64,000 nucleotides of DNA from Onthophagus taurus (Eukaryota > Arthropoda > Insecta > Coleoptera > Scarabaeidae): contig NC_091966.1 of the NCBI RefSeq assembly GCF_036711975.1, positions 36,711,501-36,775,500 on the forward strand. The letters run 5' to 3'. The translations under genes were made by a program, and so were the position numbers. The stretch's first letter is position 1, and every line of letters starts with the position of its first letter. This document shows positions 1-12,090 of the stretch, in pieces. A model generated the notes under the pieces. That model made no database searches, was not told where the DNA came from, and saw nothing but the letters and a program-made list of their open reading frames with translations.

Positions 1-1630
1 TACATCTAAAAAGAAATTTCTTAAGATGATATCTCACAAACTAATGGAGATATTGAAAAAACAATTGAAGCATTTAATTTGTTATTCAATTCTATATAAA
101 TAGACCAGGTTTAATGTTTCCATAATTACACATTACCTAGGAAAACATTTTTTAACCTAACCATGCAAAAATTTACATCTAAAGTGAAATGTTTTAAGAT
201 GATATCTCACGAACTAATGGAGATATTGAAAAAAGGATTACAGCATTTAATTTCTTATTCAATTCTATACAAATAGATCAGGTTTAATGTTTCCATCATT
301 ACACATTACCTAGGAAAAAAAATTTTAACTTAACCCCGCATAAACTTTACATCTAATGCGAAATTTCTTAAGATGATATCTCACGAACTAATGAAGATAT
401 TGAAAAAAGGATTACAGCATTTAATTTGTTATTGAATTCTATACAAATACACCAAGTTTAATGTTTCTTTCATTACACATTATCTAAGAAAAAATGTTTA
501 ACCTAACCACGTATAAAATTTACATCTAAAGAGAAATTTCTTAAGATGATATCTCACGAACTAATGGAGATATTGAAAAAAGGATTTCAGCATTGAATTT
601 GTTATTCAATTCTATACAAATAGACCAGGTTTAATGTTGCCATCGTTACACATTAACAAGGAAAAAAATTTTTAACCTAACCACGCATAAAATTTACATC
701 TAAAGAGAAATTTCTTAAGATTATTATCTCACGAACTAATGGAGATATTGAAAAAAGGATTGCAGCATTTAATTTGTTATTCAATTCTATACAAATAGAT
801 CAGGTTTAATGTTTCCATCATTACACATTACCTAGGAAAAAAAATTTTAACCTAACCCCGCATAAACTTTACATCTAATGAGAAATTTCTTAAGATGATA
901 TCTCACGAACTAATGAAGATATTGAAAAAAGGACTGAAGCATTTAATTGGTTATTCAATTCTATACAAATACACCAGCTTTAATGTTTCCATCATTACAC
1001 ATTACCTAGGAAAAAAATTTTTAACCTAACCACGCATAAAATTTACATCTCAAGGGAAATTTTTTAAGATGATATCTTACGAACTAATGGAGATATTGAA
1101 AAAAGGATTGCAGCATTTAATTTGTTATTCAATTCTATACAAATAGACGAGGTTTAATGTTTCCATCATTACACATTACCTAGGAAAAAAATTTTTAACC
1201 TAACCCCGCATAAACTTTACATCTAATGAGAAATTTCTTAAGATGATATCTCACGAACTAATGAAGATATTGAAAAAAGGATTACAGCATTTAATTTGTT
1301 ATTCAATTCTATAAAAATAGACCAAGTTTAATGTTTCCATCATTACACATTACCTAGGAAAAAAATTTTTTACCTAACCACGTATAAAATTTACATCTCA
1401 AGAGAAATTTCTTAAGATGATATCTCACGAACTAATGGAGATATTGAAAAAACGATTGCAGCATTTGATTTGTTATGCAAGTCTATACAAATAGACCAGG
1501 TTTAATGTTTCCATCATTACACATTAACAAGGAAAAAAATTTTTAACCTAACCACGCATAAAATTTACATCTAAAGAGAAATTACCTAAAGTTCATCTCA
1601 CGAACTAATGGAGATATTGAAAGGAGCATT
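1..1630. repeat. ~174-bp tandem satellite array (about 9.5 copies, truncated by window start)
   Basis: The word atctcac followed by gaactaatg recurs at 31, 204, 378, 551, 726, 900, 1074, 1248, 1422 and 1595, giving a monomer of 173-175 bp. Copies differ mostly by point changes. The array runs off the left edge and ends near 1630 in unrelated sequence. Three monomer variants can be told apart: one with ccccgcataaac at its end, one with ctaatgaag, one with cattaacaagg. Their order suggests a partly kept three-monomer higher-order unit. No coding capacity. Confidence 0.95.
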
Positions 1631-4399
1631 GCAGCGACGTAAAACGAAACATGCGGAAGGAACCGCACGCTTCGTGTGGTGGAGCGAACGTTTCCTGAAC
1701 ACTCCGAGCTCTGCTAATAACAAAAAAATTAAGAAGAGTTATCAGGAGATATTTCAATCACCATAGATGTCCAAGAGCAATAAAATATTATATCATCCAT
1801 TTTCAGTTTAGTAACTGAAAACGGTAACTACGTGTACATCTCTTATAATTTCAAAGATATGAATCAAACCTTATAGTTGACATGTATAGAAGAAAATTGG
1901 TGGAATGAAATTGCATAATAAGTAAATAATAAAATGTTTCGAATACTACGATAAAAATTTGAAAAAATAAAATCGCGATAAAAACAAGATATCAAATCAT
2001 AATTGTAACGATGACACTTAAACAATTTATCAATAAAATAATGTGACTATTTGAGACTCCTCGGCATTTATTACATCGGTAGTTATTGATTTTTTTAGTA
2101 ACAACTTACTTTCTTATTTTGTTAAATACTCCCAGAGCAGATTGAATTCTTCCCCGGGAGTATTATGTCACTCATTTCGACGCTTCCCTTACAAATTTTT
2201 CCTCGTCAAATTCCAACGAGACGTGAAATTGAAAAGTAATTACAAAAAAAAAATTGAATAATTAAAAAAACATCATAATAATAAGGTACTTCATGAAAAT
2301 AAAGTGTTCGTTGCAAAAATGACGTATTTCATTCGTAATAAACCAACTCAACTTGGAAAGTGGGTAAATTAGGGGTGGCGAACGTTACAAAACTGACACA
2401 GTTAATTTAGAACGAATGTGGGGTAATACACAATTCTGTTTCGTTTTCGGTTGGATGCAAATTCCAGGCGAGGAAACAAGTGGTGAAGATAAGCTGTGTT
2501 CGCCCCTGGGATTTCGTGTATCGTTTCAATTATGTATAAGGACCGCTTTTCAGAAGAACAGAAGGACCGGGGTTCTATAATTATTCCAAGGGACTGAAAT
2601 GGTTTCTTAGCCTTGAATGTTCTTTTACGAAGGGCGAGGATATAAAAGTCTTTGTTAATTAGAATGTATTGTAGAATTTTATTATCAAGATTTATCTTGA
2701 TATTAAAATCTTGATACAACGAAATACTTAATTTTTCCTTTGTTTTTTTTTATAAAAAAAAAATAAATAAAGGAATACTTCAAAAGTAACAATTCTTATA
2801 AATTTCGGAATCTTCAAACGTTGAATGTTTGAACTCGAAGTAGATATACACATATTATTATGCTTCCTGCGAATAGATTCTTTTTTTCCCTGATAAATAA
2901 AAAAACGGTTTCCTCCTTCTAAAACGTAAATGTTTATTCAGAAGTATCTTGTAATATCGAGGCTAACGAGAGCTTTTCAAAACGGTCGCCGTAATTAAAT
3001 TTCGGTGTAATACTGAAGATGATTTCACGTCTATCTCTAGAGGTATTCTGAACTGAACTACAAGTAAATATAGGTACTCGTAGTTGGATACATGGTACAG
3101 GTAAGTTTGCGTAGTAACCATTTCGCAAATTGCGTTATTTAATTGGTGGGTGAGCTTGCTACAATGCTTCTGACAAGCTAAAGCAACTCTAGTTTAAATT
3201 CTCTTGTTTAGTAAACGTTTTAATATAAATGTTATATAAACATAACATAAAACATTTAAGGAACATAAAATAAAAGCGTAATAAGTAAATAAAAAAGTTT
3301 TAATATGATTTTAATTTTAGTAAACCATGTTATGTTATAATACGGAATTTATAAAGTTTCATATTAATTAATATAATCAAACATCAAAGTACTCGATACA
3401 TCATCTATATTCCATTAATATTCACCAAGTATTGATCATATTGAGTTATAACGGTCGTTTTACTTACACAAGCTGAACTATTACCGTATAACTCTATGTA
3501 AATAATATTAGTCGATCAATTTACACGTTATGGAAATCAAAATATTGTTCGAAAACACATTTTCTTTTATTAATGAAATTTGTATTTTTTTTATTTGCAA
3601 TTTTGGGGGTAAATAGATTTCACATCCATTCGTATTCTCTTGTGTCAATAATTTCCGAATGAACGTTTTGAATCCACCACATGCAATAAAACACCGTTCT
3701 TTTTTTCTGTTTCGAATTACAAATAATGACCCGATAGTAAACCCACTGGTGCAGTTTGATTCTATTGCTCCATAGGGTTCGGGACAACCTTTTTTTTTCG
3801 AAACTTTCTGCACACGCTGCCGGTAATATATCAAGGCTTCGTATAGCATTAAATCGTCGTTCAGTATACAGCAAATTCTACGTATCGAATTGTAAACCGT
3901 TCCTTTAAGAAGGATTATACTTTGATTTATTGGTAAGATTAAATGAAATTGTATCTTTTGGGAATTCTTTCTTATATTTAAACAGTACATAAAAAAACGA
4001 GTTAAATCGATGGATATTTTTGGATTCCTTCTATTCAGTTCTCATTGGTATGTATTCGGTTTCTCACGGATTCACTGAAAATAGCTCGAACTCCTGTTTA
4101 AAATTCTAGACAATGTTAGAGCGATTATCGCTTATATTAAAACTAAGTTAAAAATTATTTAAATGTGGCAATTAAAATTTCATTGATGTCTTCTAGATTT
4201 GTTCTCACGCACTGTGCTTGGCTTTTATACACAACACACCACAAAACATGATTATTTTCTCTTCAGCCTTCAAACATGGTGTTGAAGTCTAATTTCATAC
4301 TTTTCAGCAAACCTTCCAATTTCTTGATTGATCGGAATCCTAAGATCTCTATGTATATCGGAATATCACTTTGTTCTGAAATACTTGAATATACTTGAT
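1631..4399. other. AT-rich intergenic stretch, no supported gene
   Basis: No splice-consistent coding block or recognisable transposon was found. The longest open frame is a 160-codon minus-strand ORF at 3508-3990, which holds a Cys-containing stretch (GCPEPYGAIESN) but matches no family I know and has no flanking exon signals. I leave it as a possible decayed transposon piece. Confidence 0.5.
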
Positions 4400-5010
4400 G
4401 TTCAAATCACCAGCATAACCCCAGAGCTGGATACCGTAGTACCATATTGCTCTCAGCATCTGATTGTAAATTAGTATTTGTTGGAGATTGAATATTTGGA
4501 GTTCTTACCAATTAGCCAACAAAACTGTCCGTACTTTAGGACTAATTCCACTCTTTGCAGAATTCAGATTCATGCCTTTTAGATACTTGGAGTTTTTCTC
4601 ACATGGGACAATGGTGCCATTTATATCTAGAGGTGGTGGATCTATTTGCAGTGTATTTATAAAATTAATGTGGACGGATTTCAGCTCGCTCAACATTATC
4701 GTCCATTCACAGTAGTCCCCTTCAACTCTTATATGTCACTAGGTTATAGCAGATCCAGGATAGTACACTGTCGTGAGAATTCCGGCTTTTACCTTTTTGT
4801 TTAACTCTACAGAGTCTGCCCGAGATATACTACGTTAATATCTCTACGTATTGCTTTGGAAGCATTTTGTTCAATTTGTGAATCAAGCCATCGTTCGATA
4901 CTTTGTCAAAGGCTTGTACCGCATCTAGGAAATCTGCCGAACAAGCTATCTTTTCTTCTAGGACCCGTTCAATGGTGTCAGTTATAATATGCACTTGGTC
5001 TACTGTTGAG
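4400..5010 (-). pseudogene. Jockey-like LINE reverse transcriptase relic
   Basis: Read on the minus strand, the segment gives, across several frames, blocks typical of Jockey-clade reverse transcriptases: STVDQVHIITDTIE, then FLDAVQAFDKV (the catalytic F-x-D region), then KMLPKQYVEIL and a YISGRLCRVKQKG-like block. Further downstream are DINGTIVPCEKNSKYLKG and, near 4400-4460, a WYYGIQLWG block corresponding to the conserved thumb-region motif. Stops and frameshifts interrupt it throughout, so it is dead. The start (5' end) is missing above about 5010. Confidence 0.85.
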
Positions 5011-6153
5011 TTCTTTTACCAGAATATAATTTGGCAAGTAATTTGGCAAGTCTTCTTGGCTTTGGAAATATGATAATATCCAAAACTTTCCAGCAAGCCG
5101 GTATATGTAATCTCTAATCTAAGGGTTGCGTTGAGAATCCTAGCTTTCTTATACATTTATCATTACTCTGGTGACATAACATAAGAGACTCTATAATTTT
5201 TTCACACTATTACAATAACTGAACATTCTATGGCATGATTCAAGCAAAATTTTAAACAGCATATAAAATCATCTTGCTTTGGAGAATTCTTACATGAACG
5301 AGAATTATGACCAGACTCTACGATTTCGAGAAATTACACCATCTTTGAAGATAGAAACTATCTCCAACTCTAAATATGCATAGACTAAATAAGGATTCAA
5401 CGTCGCAGAAATGTTGGAAAGTGGCATAAAGCTTTCCACAGCCTTTTTGGCAAATTCCAACTTCCTACTCAGTCAAATCAATGAAGTGTTGAATTGAACC
5501 AACCTCGACAAAACCGAGACAGCGACAACCTCGCTATTTTTAGAAAAATTAGACAAATTTCTAAGCAATATCTAAGTTTTTCTACGCATTTGTCGAGTCA
5601 TCTGCTCTTTGGATACGTTGGAGATTTTTTAGAACAAGTTTTCATCATTGTCAAAAATTAATACCAAGCATCAATAGCATTGTACAACGTCTGTAAAACA
5701 TTTCCAAGCGAACCCGGCCATGTGTAAGCAAACTTATGTATAAAACTTCACGATAGTTTCAACCTCAGCCATCTCCAACGCAAATTGCCGTACTTATTAC
5801 ACCATCCGTACTCAATCAACTATCACGTCATGACGTCATTGTCCATGGTCTGATACAGGGCAACCCCTAGTGAGTTGTTTTCTGATGTTAATTTTAGATG
5901 ATAATGCCATAAATGTTATGTGTAACTCCAGGGTTGGGTTGAAAAAAGTAAGAACCCAAACAATGCGTAAATTGTATTTACCGGGAGAACTAAGCTACGC
6001 TTCATGTGGAAAATGTATAATAAAGTTGTTCCCACTGATCTTACTGTAAAAGATAACTTATTACGTAATATCTTTGCAAAATCGTATTACTTTGGTTTCG
6101 CATGTCCTAATGTTGAGGTGTGTTTTAAATGTCTAAAACTGGCAGAATCAAAA
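5011..6153. other. No recognisable feature
   Basis: AT-rich intergenic DNA without a convincing open frame, tandem array or transposon terminus. A stretch near 6085-6150 is echoed at about 6695-6760 (both contain a cgtattactt-ggtttc block, then aaatgtct and ggcagaa), so the LINE relic between them is flanked by a short, imperfect direct duplication. Confidence 0.4.
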
Positions 6154-6187
6154 GTTAGTTAAGAGCATTGGACTGCTCTTAACTAAC
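6154..6187. repeat. Perfect 14-bp inverted repeat with 6-nt loop
   Basis: Arm gttagttaagagca at 6154-6167 is followed by loop ttggac and the exact reverse complement at 6174-6187. It abuts the LINE relic that begins at about 6180. It may be an inverted duplication formed at the insertion junction; a function as RNA is not supported. Confidence 0.7.
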
Positions 6188-6690
6188 CTTCCGGCATTTT
6201 TGATCCTGAGCCTGAACCAGAGAATTTTCGTTTTCTATCCAGGACCTGCCGCTCAGGCAGTACAATCTCGTATCGATCATTAATCACTGATAGTGACCTC
6301 ACCAAATCTGACGGCAATGATAGCATAGTATCAGTGCTTATAATGCCTTCCGCAGCCCATTGGCAGGACATGTCGGAACAGTTTTGAGCATATTGCTTAA
6401 ATCTGTAAATGGTTGTTCTGGCCACTTTCTCTATATGCAAATACAGAGAAGATAGGCCAAGCAGAACCTCCATTGCTAGAGTTGGCGTTATGCTTATCGT
6501 ACCAGAGATTGCCAATCTAGCTACCCGTTGAATTCGTGAAAGTTTCTGATAACTAAAGTCTTCTGCTAACAAAGGTAGCAGTAAGCCCCTACCTTAATAG
6601 GTAGTCAAAAAGCACATTGTGTGGTGCGCATTGGCGTCACATCCAACAACCACTTGTAGGTTATTCCTCTGGCTGTAGGCAATTATGAAT
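6183..6690 (-). pseudogene. Internally deleted LINE relic: endonuclease motif joined to thumb/RNase H region
   Basis: On the minus strand, about 6600-6680 reads VVVGCDANAHHT, the conserved DANAHH motif of apurinic-type LINE endonucleases. After one frame change it runs into LSRIQRVARLAISG and MEVLLGLSSLYLHIEKVA, the C-terminal reverse transcriptase region of R1/I-type elements. It then reaches GSKMPEG, which looks like the start of an RNase H domain (usual form DGSK). The whole palm domain between endonuclease and thumb is missing, so this is an internally deleted copy. Confidence 0.8.
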
Positions 6691-6699
6691 TAAGTAATC

Positions 6700-7684
6700 G
6701 TATTACTTAGGTTTCAAATGTCTAGAATAGGCAGAAGCAATAAAAGTTGTCAATAAAATGATTCATAAGCTAAAAGCAACAGCATTCTTCACATTACTTA
6801 AATATGAAAGAGGAATAAAATACAGAAAGAACACAGAAGGAACATAGAAGAACATAATAAGTCAATGGCATTTTACGTTTCGCCGTGATGACAAGGTGGT
6901 GATAAAAAAGCTCAGAACTTCTTCAAGTACATTATAGAGAGCAGTTCCATTTCTAGTTCGCATCTAAATTCATCTGGTTATCAGGTTTGGGAACAGCTCG
7001 ATTAGCTCTATCTTATAAATGACCTAATTTCGAATTAACTTTGAAAATTTTGGGAATTTTGGGAGCAAAGAAGTCAGGCGGCAAATATTACGACATGACC
7101 AAAAAATTCTTAGTTTCAATTTAATACGATTCCATCTCACTACTTAGGTAATCCATTTTCTGTCATTTACTCAAACACTATACACATCAATAATAACTTC
7201 TTTGACGTATGCTTCGTACCACTTAAATAGTCGTTTCTCTGACATTTTTATCGTCAAACTCATGTATAAAACACCAAAGTCCTAGTGAATGCGATCCCCA
7301 AAGGGTGTATCAATATTTCAACATAGCCCCTCTAATAAAAAATGCAGCTTATAGGTGCCTTTTACCTGTAATTTTCAAATACTCCCAATAACAAATTCAT
7401 AACATTCCTTTTTTTATGTATCTCTAACTTTATTTGTATTTTAAACCAATACATTTGAAATCTTAAATTTTCCCACGTGAATCGTAATAATCTAAAACAA
7501 TTCGTCATGTTGTTTTTAATTTTTCTACTTGAAAACTCGAATTCTCATCGTAGGATAATTCCTCTGATTAGATATCGTATTCCGCAAGGTCATCATTTTG
7601 GGTTTACTTATATTTGGCCTTACATAAAACTTAATATTTGGTTAGTTGCTTTCACCACCTCGTTGAGTAAAGTAATTGGATAAA
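6700..7684. other. Intergenic stretch upstream of the dehydrogenase
   Basis: No coding exon or repeat recognised. It ends at the start codon at 7685 and presumably includes the promoter of the dehydrogenase gene, though no clear TATA or initiator element could be singled out. Confidence 0.4.
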
Positions 7685-8612
7685 ATGGATTCAATAAAAG
7701 ATAAAATTATTTTGTTAACCGGGAGTAGTGCTGGCATTGGTGCTGCGTTAGCGAAACGTTTAGTAAAAGATGGAGCGAAGGTAATTTATTATTATTAAAT
7801 TTTTAACAACTTTAATAATTATTTTATTTTTAATTTCAGGTTGTGGGCTTGGCTAGACGTAAAGATCGTTTAGAAGCTTTACAAAAAGAACTCGAAGGTG
7901 AAGCTGGAAAATTTTATCCTTGTCAAGCCGACTTAATGAAAGAAGAAGATATTTTACAAGCTTACAAATGGACTGTTGATAACGTTGGTCCAGTTGAAAT
8001 CGTTATCAATAATGCCGGGGTTATTCGTAACGGACGTTTAGCTGAAGGATCGATTGAACATTTTAGAGAAGTGATGGAAACTAATTTTATGGCGGTTGTT
8101 ATTTCCTGTAAGGAAGCAATTCAAATTATGAAAGCTCATAATATAGATGGTTATATAATCAATATTAGTAGTACAGCAGCACATTATCCTACAATGTCGG
8201 ATTTATTAAATGTTTATCCAAGTTCTAAACATGCGTTAAAAATTTATACTGAAAATCTTCGATTGGAATTAGCTAAACAGAAAAGTAAAATTCGTATTTC
8301 GGTATAAAAAAGTAACATAGATATTTAAAAAAATTTTCTAATAATATTCTTTTTAGAGTATGAGTCCTGGTGGTGTTGCCACTGAAATTGCTATTGCTGG
8401 TGGGTTAGTTACTGAAGAACTATTAAAGAATCTTCCGAAAGATATTAGAGTACTAAGTCCTGATGACGTTGTTAGATGCGTTATGTTTATGTTATCTCTT
8501 CCTCCTCTTGCCCACGTAAGAAACTTATTTTTTATTTTTAAACTTAATTTTAAATTTTTAATATTTTTAGATAACCGAATTAATTTTGAGACCTTTAGGA
8601 GAAGGGGCATAA
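7685..8612 (+). CDS. Short-chain dehydrogenase/reductase (DHRS11 / farnesol dehydrogenase-like)
   Basis: Four exons, 7685-7780, 7840-8301, 8357-8515 and 8571-8612, all phase 0, give a 252-residue protein, the usual length for a classical SDR. The Rossmann cofactor motif TGSSAGIG is at residues 12-19 and NNAG at 89-92. The catalytic Ser lies in NISST (residue 142) and YPSSK (Tyr158, Lys162) supplies the YxxxK pair. The tail ITELILRPLGEGA fits insect DHRS11/farnesol dehydrogenase-like enzymes, which oxidise or reduce small alcohols, retinoids or isoprenoids with NADP(H). Substrate here is unknown. All motifs are intact, so it should be active. The start is the first ATG before the glycine-rich motif. 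Introns are only 41-59 bp. Confidence 0.92.
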
Positions 8613-8636
8613 ACTTTTCTTGGATAATTTAATTGT

Positions 8637-8648
8637 AATAAAAATAAA
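8637..8648 (+). terminator. Polyadenylation signals of the dehydrogenase gene
   Basis: Two adjacent aataaa hexamers lie 25-36 nt after the stop codon, a short but plausible 3' UTR. Confidence 0.6.
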
Positions 8649-9244
8649 AGCACACAAGAAACAATTTCATTTAAATTCCTACAACTTAAAGTGTAGATAT
8701 TTTCAGCAGACTATTTCTTCTTTTCATTAACGACCCTTATCCCTCACAAAATTCAATCAACATAAATCTTAGAATAAACTTCTCGTAATTAAAGCAATCT
8801 CAAAATTGTCTCACGATCAAAAAGATGATAGAAATGACGATCTTTTTTATTAAAGGAGTACGATTCGGCAAAAGATGGGGCCGAACATCGATTTCGCCTG
8901 AAACTGGCGACACGGTTCTAATCATTTCCTTTCTGAGGGTGGCGGTAAGTAGAGGGGAACGAACACTCAAACCACTTTTGACAGCACGGAAAAGGCGCAC
9001 GTTCCACCAGATCTTATTAGATGCGAAGTTGTCTTCCAATGTTATTACCTTTTTTTATATTTTGTCGAATGAGAAACGAGTGTGGGATTTAAATTGAGAT
9101 TGATGTTAGTAACGTATTTTATTCATAAGAAACTTTAATTATTCATGAAAAATTGATAGCATGGAAAATGTTTGTGAAATCTCTACAAATTATTTATAAA
9201 TAAATCTTCTTTTAATAAACAAATTATAAAAACAAATAGAGAGA
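8649..9244. other. Intergenic stretch with a GC-richer island
   Basis: About 8870-9030 is richer in G+C than its surroundings and is open in two frames on opposite strands (79-90 codons each), but neither resembles a protein family and no splice sites frame it. It may be an old transposon fragment. Confidence 0.35.
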
Positions 9245-9410
9245 GAGCTAGCATCGACTGATATCTCTTTAACGATGTCAATTCGAGCACTTCTGCTAAT
9301 ATCTTTTTAACGAAATAAGATATAGCTTCTCGGCCGCTAACGATCTCGTCTACTATCACTTTAGGTAATATCTCGTTAAGAGCACATTGCTGTATAAGCT
9401 CATTTTTTTA
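9245..9410. repeat. Isolated copy of the 92-bp minisatellite found at 11.6-12.1 kb
   Basis: Words such as ctctttaacgatgt, gctaatatct, ctcggccgc and acgatctcgtctactatc match, in the same order, the minisatellite unit seen at 11600-12090, about 2.3 kb away. The intervening DNA holds a LINE relic and a Penelope-like element, so insertions may have split one original array. Confidence 0.65.
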
Positions 9411-9949
9411 TATTTCTAAAGGAATATCTATTATGTATACCACAAAAATCACAAATCGAAATTCAAAGTATTTACAAAGTTATAGCAAAGAGAGCAACAC
9501 CGAAGCGTTACTCCTGATATGACTATCATAAAATGAAATACGAAAACAGGAACAAAACTTCCAAACACAAAGAGATCTTCGATACAATAAAGATTCTAAA
9601 ACCGATTTATGGGGTATAACGAGCCGACGATCTCTTAAAAACATGCTTGTAGAAAAATTTGCAAAACAACAATAAATCTTTCAACAGCTGTGTATGGAAT
9701 TTGGTTCTTATAATCATGTTTTTAATGGGTTCAAAACAGTAGGAATGTGTATAGTCATAGCAGCATATGTCTTTAATGAAGGATTTATGCCTGTGAAATT
9801 AATGAAAGATATAGACTTAACAATCTGCAGCGAATTTCGAAAGTGGAGAAAATCAGTACCGACACTTTAAACGAGAAAAGAACCAAAAGAAGGCAAGATC
9901 TGAAAACTGAAAACATAGCTGATTAGTATATGTATGGTTTTCTATGAAA

Positions 9950-10270
9950 AATAGAGAAATCTACAAAAGTAGACTTCTTCTATTTATTGGACTAGAGGAG
10001 AAAATTAAAAAGAATATAGAAAATAATAAAGGAAGAAATATGTAATTATCGTGGCCAAAGAAGTGTGCGATAGAGCATAGATTAAGATCAAAGATGGAAT
10101 TTACACTTCTGGCAGCACACAGTGGATTCAGAAGTCACAGCGTACAGGATCACACATTTAAAGAACGTTTAAAGAAAATACCTAAAGAGAGAGAATGTGG
10201 GAAGGACCACGTGTGAGAAATATTCAAGATGATGAAAGTTATCCAGAGCATTTATGGAAGTCATTATAGG
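9950..10270 (+). pseudogene. LINE reverse transcriptase relic (RTE/Jockey type)
   Basis: Plus-strand frames give EICNYRG (the conserved NYRGI region), then SGFRSHSVQDHTF, matching the SGFRxGRSxxDxIF block. Near 10215 comes EIFKMMKVIQSIYGS, matching the helix before the catalytic motif. Spacing between the first two is shortened and frameshifts are present. Catalytic YADD was not found. 9411-9950 upstream is uninformative. Confidence 0.7.
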
Positions 10271-10649
10271 AGACCTGGGAGAATGTGATAGGCAACATTC
10301 TTAAAAAGAGGGGCAAATCATTAAGAGACGATGGATGATGGTTAAGATTATATCGGTTTATAGCGTTTTGCCAACCCCTAACCTTTTCGGTCATCCCAAT
10401 CTCCTGATGATAAGGTTCTTTCAGACATTTCCTTTCGAATCCCCGATATTCATGTAGCTTTTTAATCGGTTTTGTTTGGATTTTTTCATTACCCATTTAT
10501 TGAATGTAGCCATACCACATTAATTGTCTTCTTTGTACTCCACCAATTATTGTTGTCTGCGCCGCCATCATCTTGAGTTGGCGATGGTTAACTCCAAATT
10601 CATTGTGTAAATTAATAAATTAAAAAGACAAAAAGAACTAATCTTTTGC

Positions 10650-11490
10650 TCCACAATGATGTTTATTTTATTTTAATTTTCAATCTGTACTTCACGTGTT
10701 TCGCTTTTTCATAAAAGCGTCATCAGGTACCTGTAAAGTAACATAAGGTGTCAAAATTATAATTAAAGGTGGATAAAATAACTAATAATTACCGTCAGTT
10801 ACATCAGTGGTTGCAATGAAATAAGAATGAATAACATAACGAAGGCGTCGAAAGACCAAAAAGAACAATTCGAAAAATCTAAAAATAATTTAAACTATCA
10901 AAAAGTAAAATTAGTTGTAAGAAAACGGGGTGATGTTCAATATTAATTAAAATAATTAAAGATTAAAATTACCTTAATATATGAGAGTACTCGGTACATG
11001 TTATCACGTTTCGAAACGGTTAAGCGTTAAACAAATTGTAAAGGTAAAAATAAAGTCAAACAGGGAAAGGTGACAAAATCTGCAAAGAGCGGGGGATATG
11101 CGTCAAAATATTTATTAAAGGAAAGCGGAAAATAATCTACTTCGGTGGAAATCCGTATAATCATTAACTAAAAGATTTGGATTAGATTTGTTGTGTGGTC
11201 TAATAAAATATTCTTCATAAAGATCCATCTTTTTTGATTTCTTTAGGCCTTTTAGGAGGGCAATATTAGAGAGATGTCCTGTTTCAGTTAAATGTTTGAA
11301 AAAGGCAGAATTACTTTTTGAATTTGTTCTTTTGTTCTTTATATCTAGCTTTTATGTTACGTCCCGTTTGACCAATGTAAAAGCAATCACAATCTTCACA
11401 ATTAAGTTTATAGATGCCACTTTTAAGGTCTTGATCGAATTTATGTTTATTGTTGACAAGCAATTGACCTAACATATTATTGGATTATAT
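10650..11490 (-). mobile_element. Penelope-like element 3' fragment with GIY-YIG endonuclease
   Basis: Minus strand 11354-11470 reads SGIYKLNCEDCDCFYIGQTG followed by RNIKARYKEQ. This is the GIY-YIG endonuclease of Penelope-like elements, with the CxxC pair and the tyrosines and arginine in place. A stop follows in the first frame, and the frame shifts through LFQTFN and SNIALLKGLKKS-like sequence. Downstream, at 10685-10735, the strand reads tgatgacgctttt...gcgaaacacgtg, a terminal sequence I associate with these elements. The reverse transcriptase half is absent, as is common for 5'-truncated insertions. The copy is inactive. Confidence 0.8.
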
Positions 11491-11599
11491 TAAGGATTAT
11501 ATTGTATATTCCTTTACATTAATTCCATCAATCACCAAGTGCGATCTGCACATCATTCAAAAACATCAAAAAGATTGTATTTTGTTGACAAAAAGATGA

Positions 11600-12090
11600 A
11601 CCTCGGCCACTACGTTATTCTCTAATCTCTCTCATCTAATATCTCTTGGATGAAGTAAATTGTGTGCGACTCGGCCGCAAGCGATCTCTACTACTATCTT
11701 TTTGTCGGCAAAAAATGTAGCATCACAACTAATATCTTTTTAAGGAGGTGGAATCTAGTCCTTAAGCTACATCGACTACTATCTCTTTAAAACAGTACAT
11801 TATGGTGCATCGGCCGTAAGCAACCTCGGCTATTATCTCGTTGCTTGTGTAAACTGTAGTATCACGGCTAATATTTCATTAACGATGTAGATTCTAGTAC
11901 CTCAACCGCAAGCAACCTCGGCTACTATCTCGTTGCTGGTGTAAACTGTAATGTCACGATTAATATTTCTTTAACAAAGTAGATCCTAGCGCTTCGGCCG
12001 CAAACCATCTTGACAATTTTCTCTTTTACATTAAGGTTGTGTAAATGGTAGCTCGTCGGCTAATACTTTTTGAATGAAGTAGATTGTTGA
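11600..12090. repeat. Diverged 92-bp minisatellite
   Basis: The unit begins cggccg(c/t)aagcaacctcggctac. Clear copies start at 11811, 11903 and 11995 (period 92). A more diverged copy starts at 11674, and partial units fill 11600-11800 and 12000-12090. Each unit also carries gctaatat(c/t)t and gatgtagat(c/t)cta. The copies are old, with roughly one difference per ten bases by eye. Nothing coding is visible. Confidence 0.8.

Noticed and set aside
3508-3990. 160-codon minus-strand ORF
   Set aside because: Long for the composition but with no recognisable domain, no splice context and an overlapping frame of similar quality on the same strand; kept only as a note.
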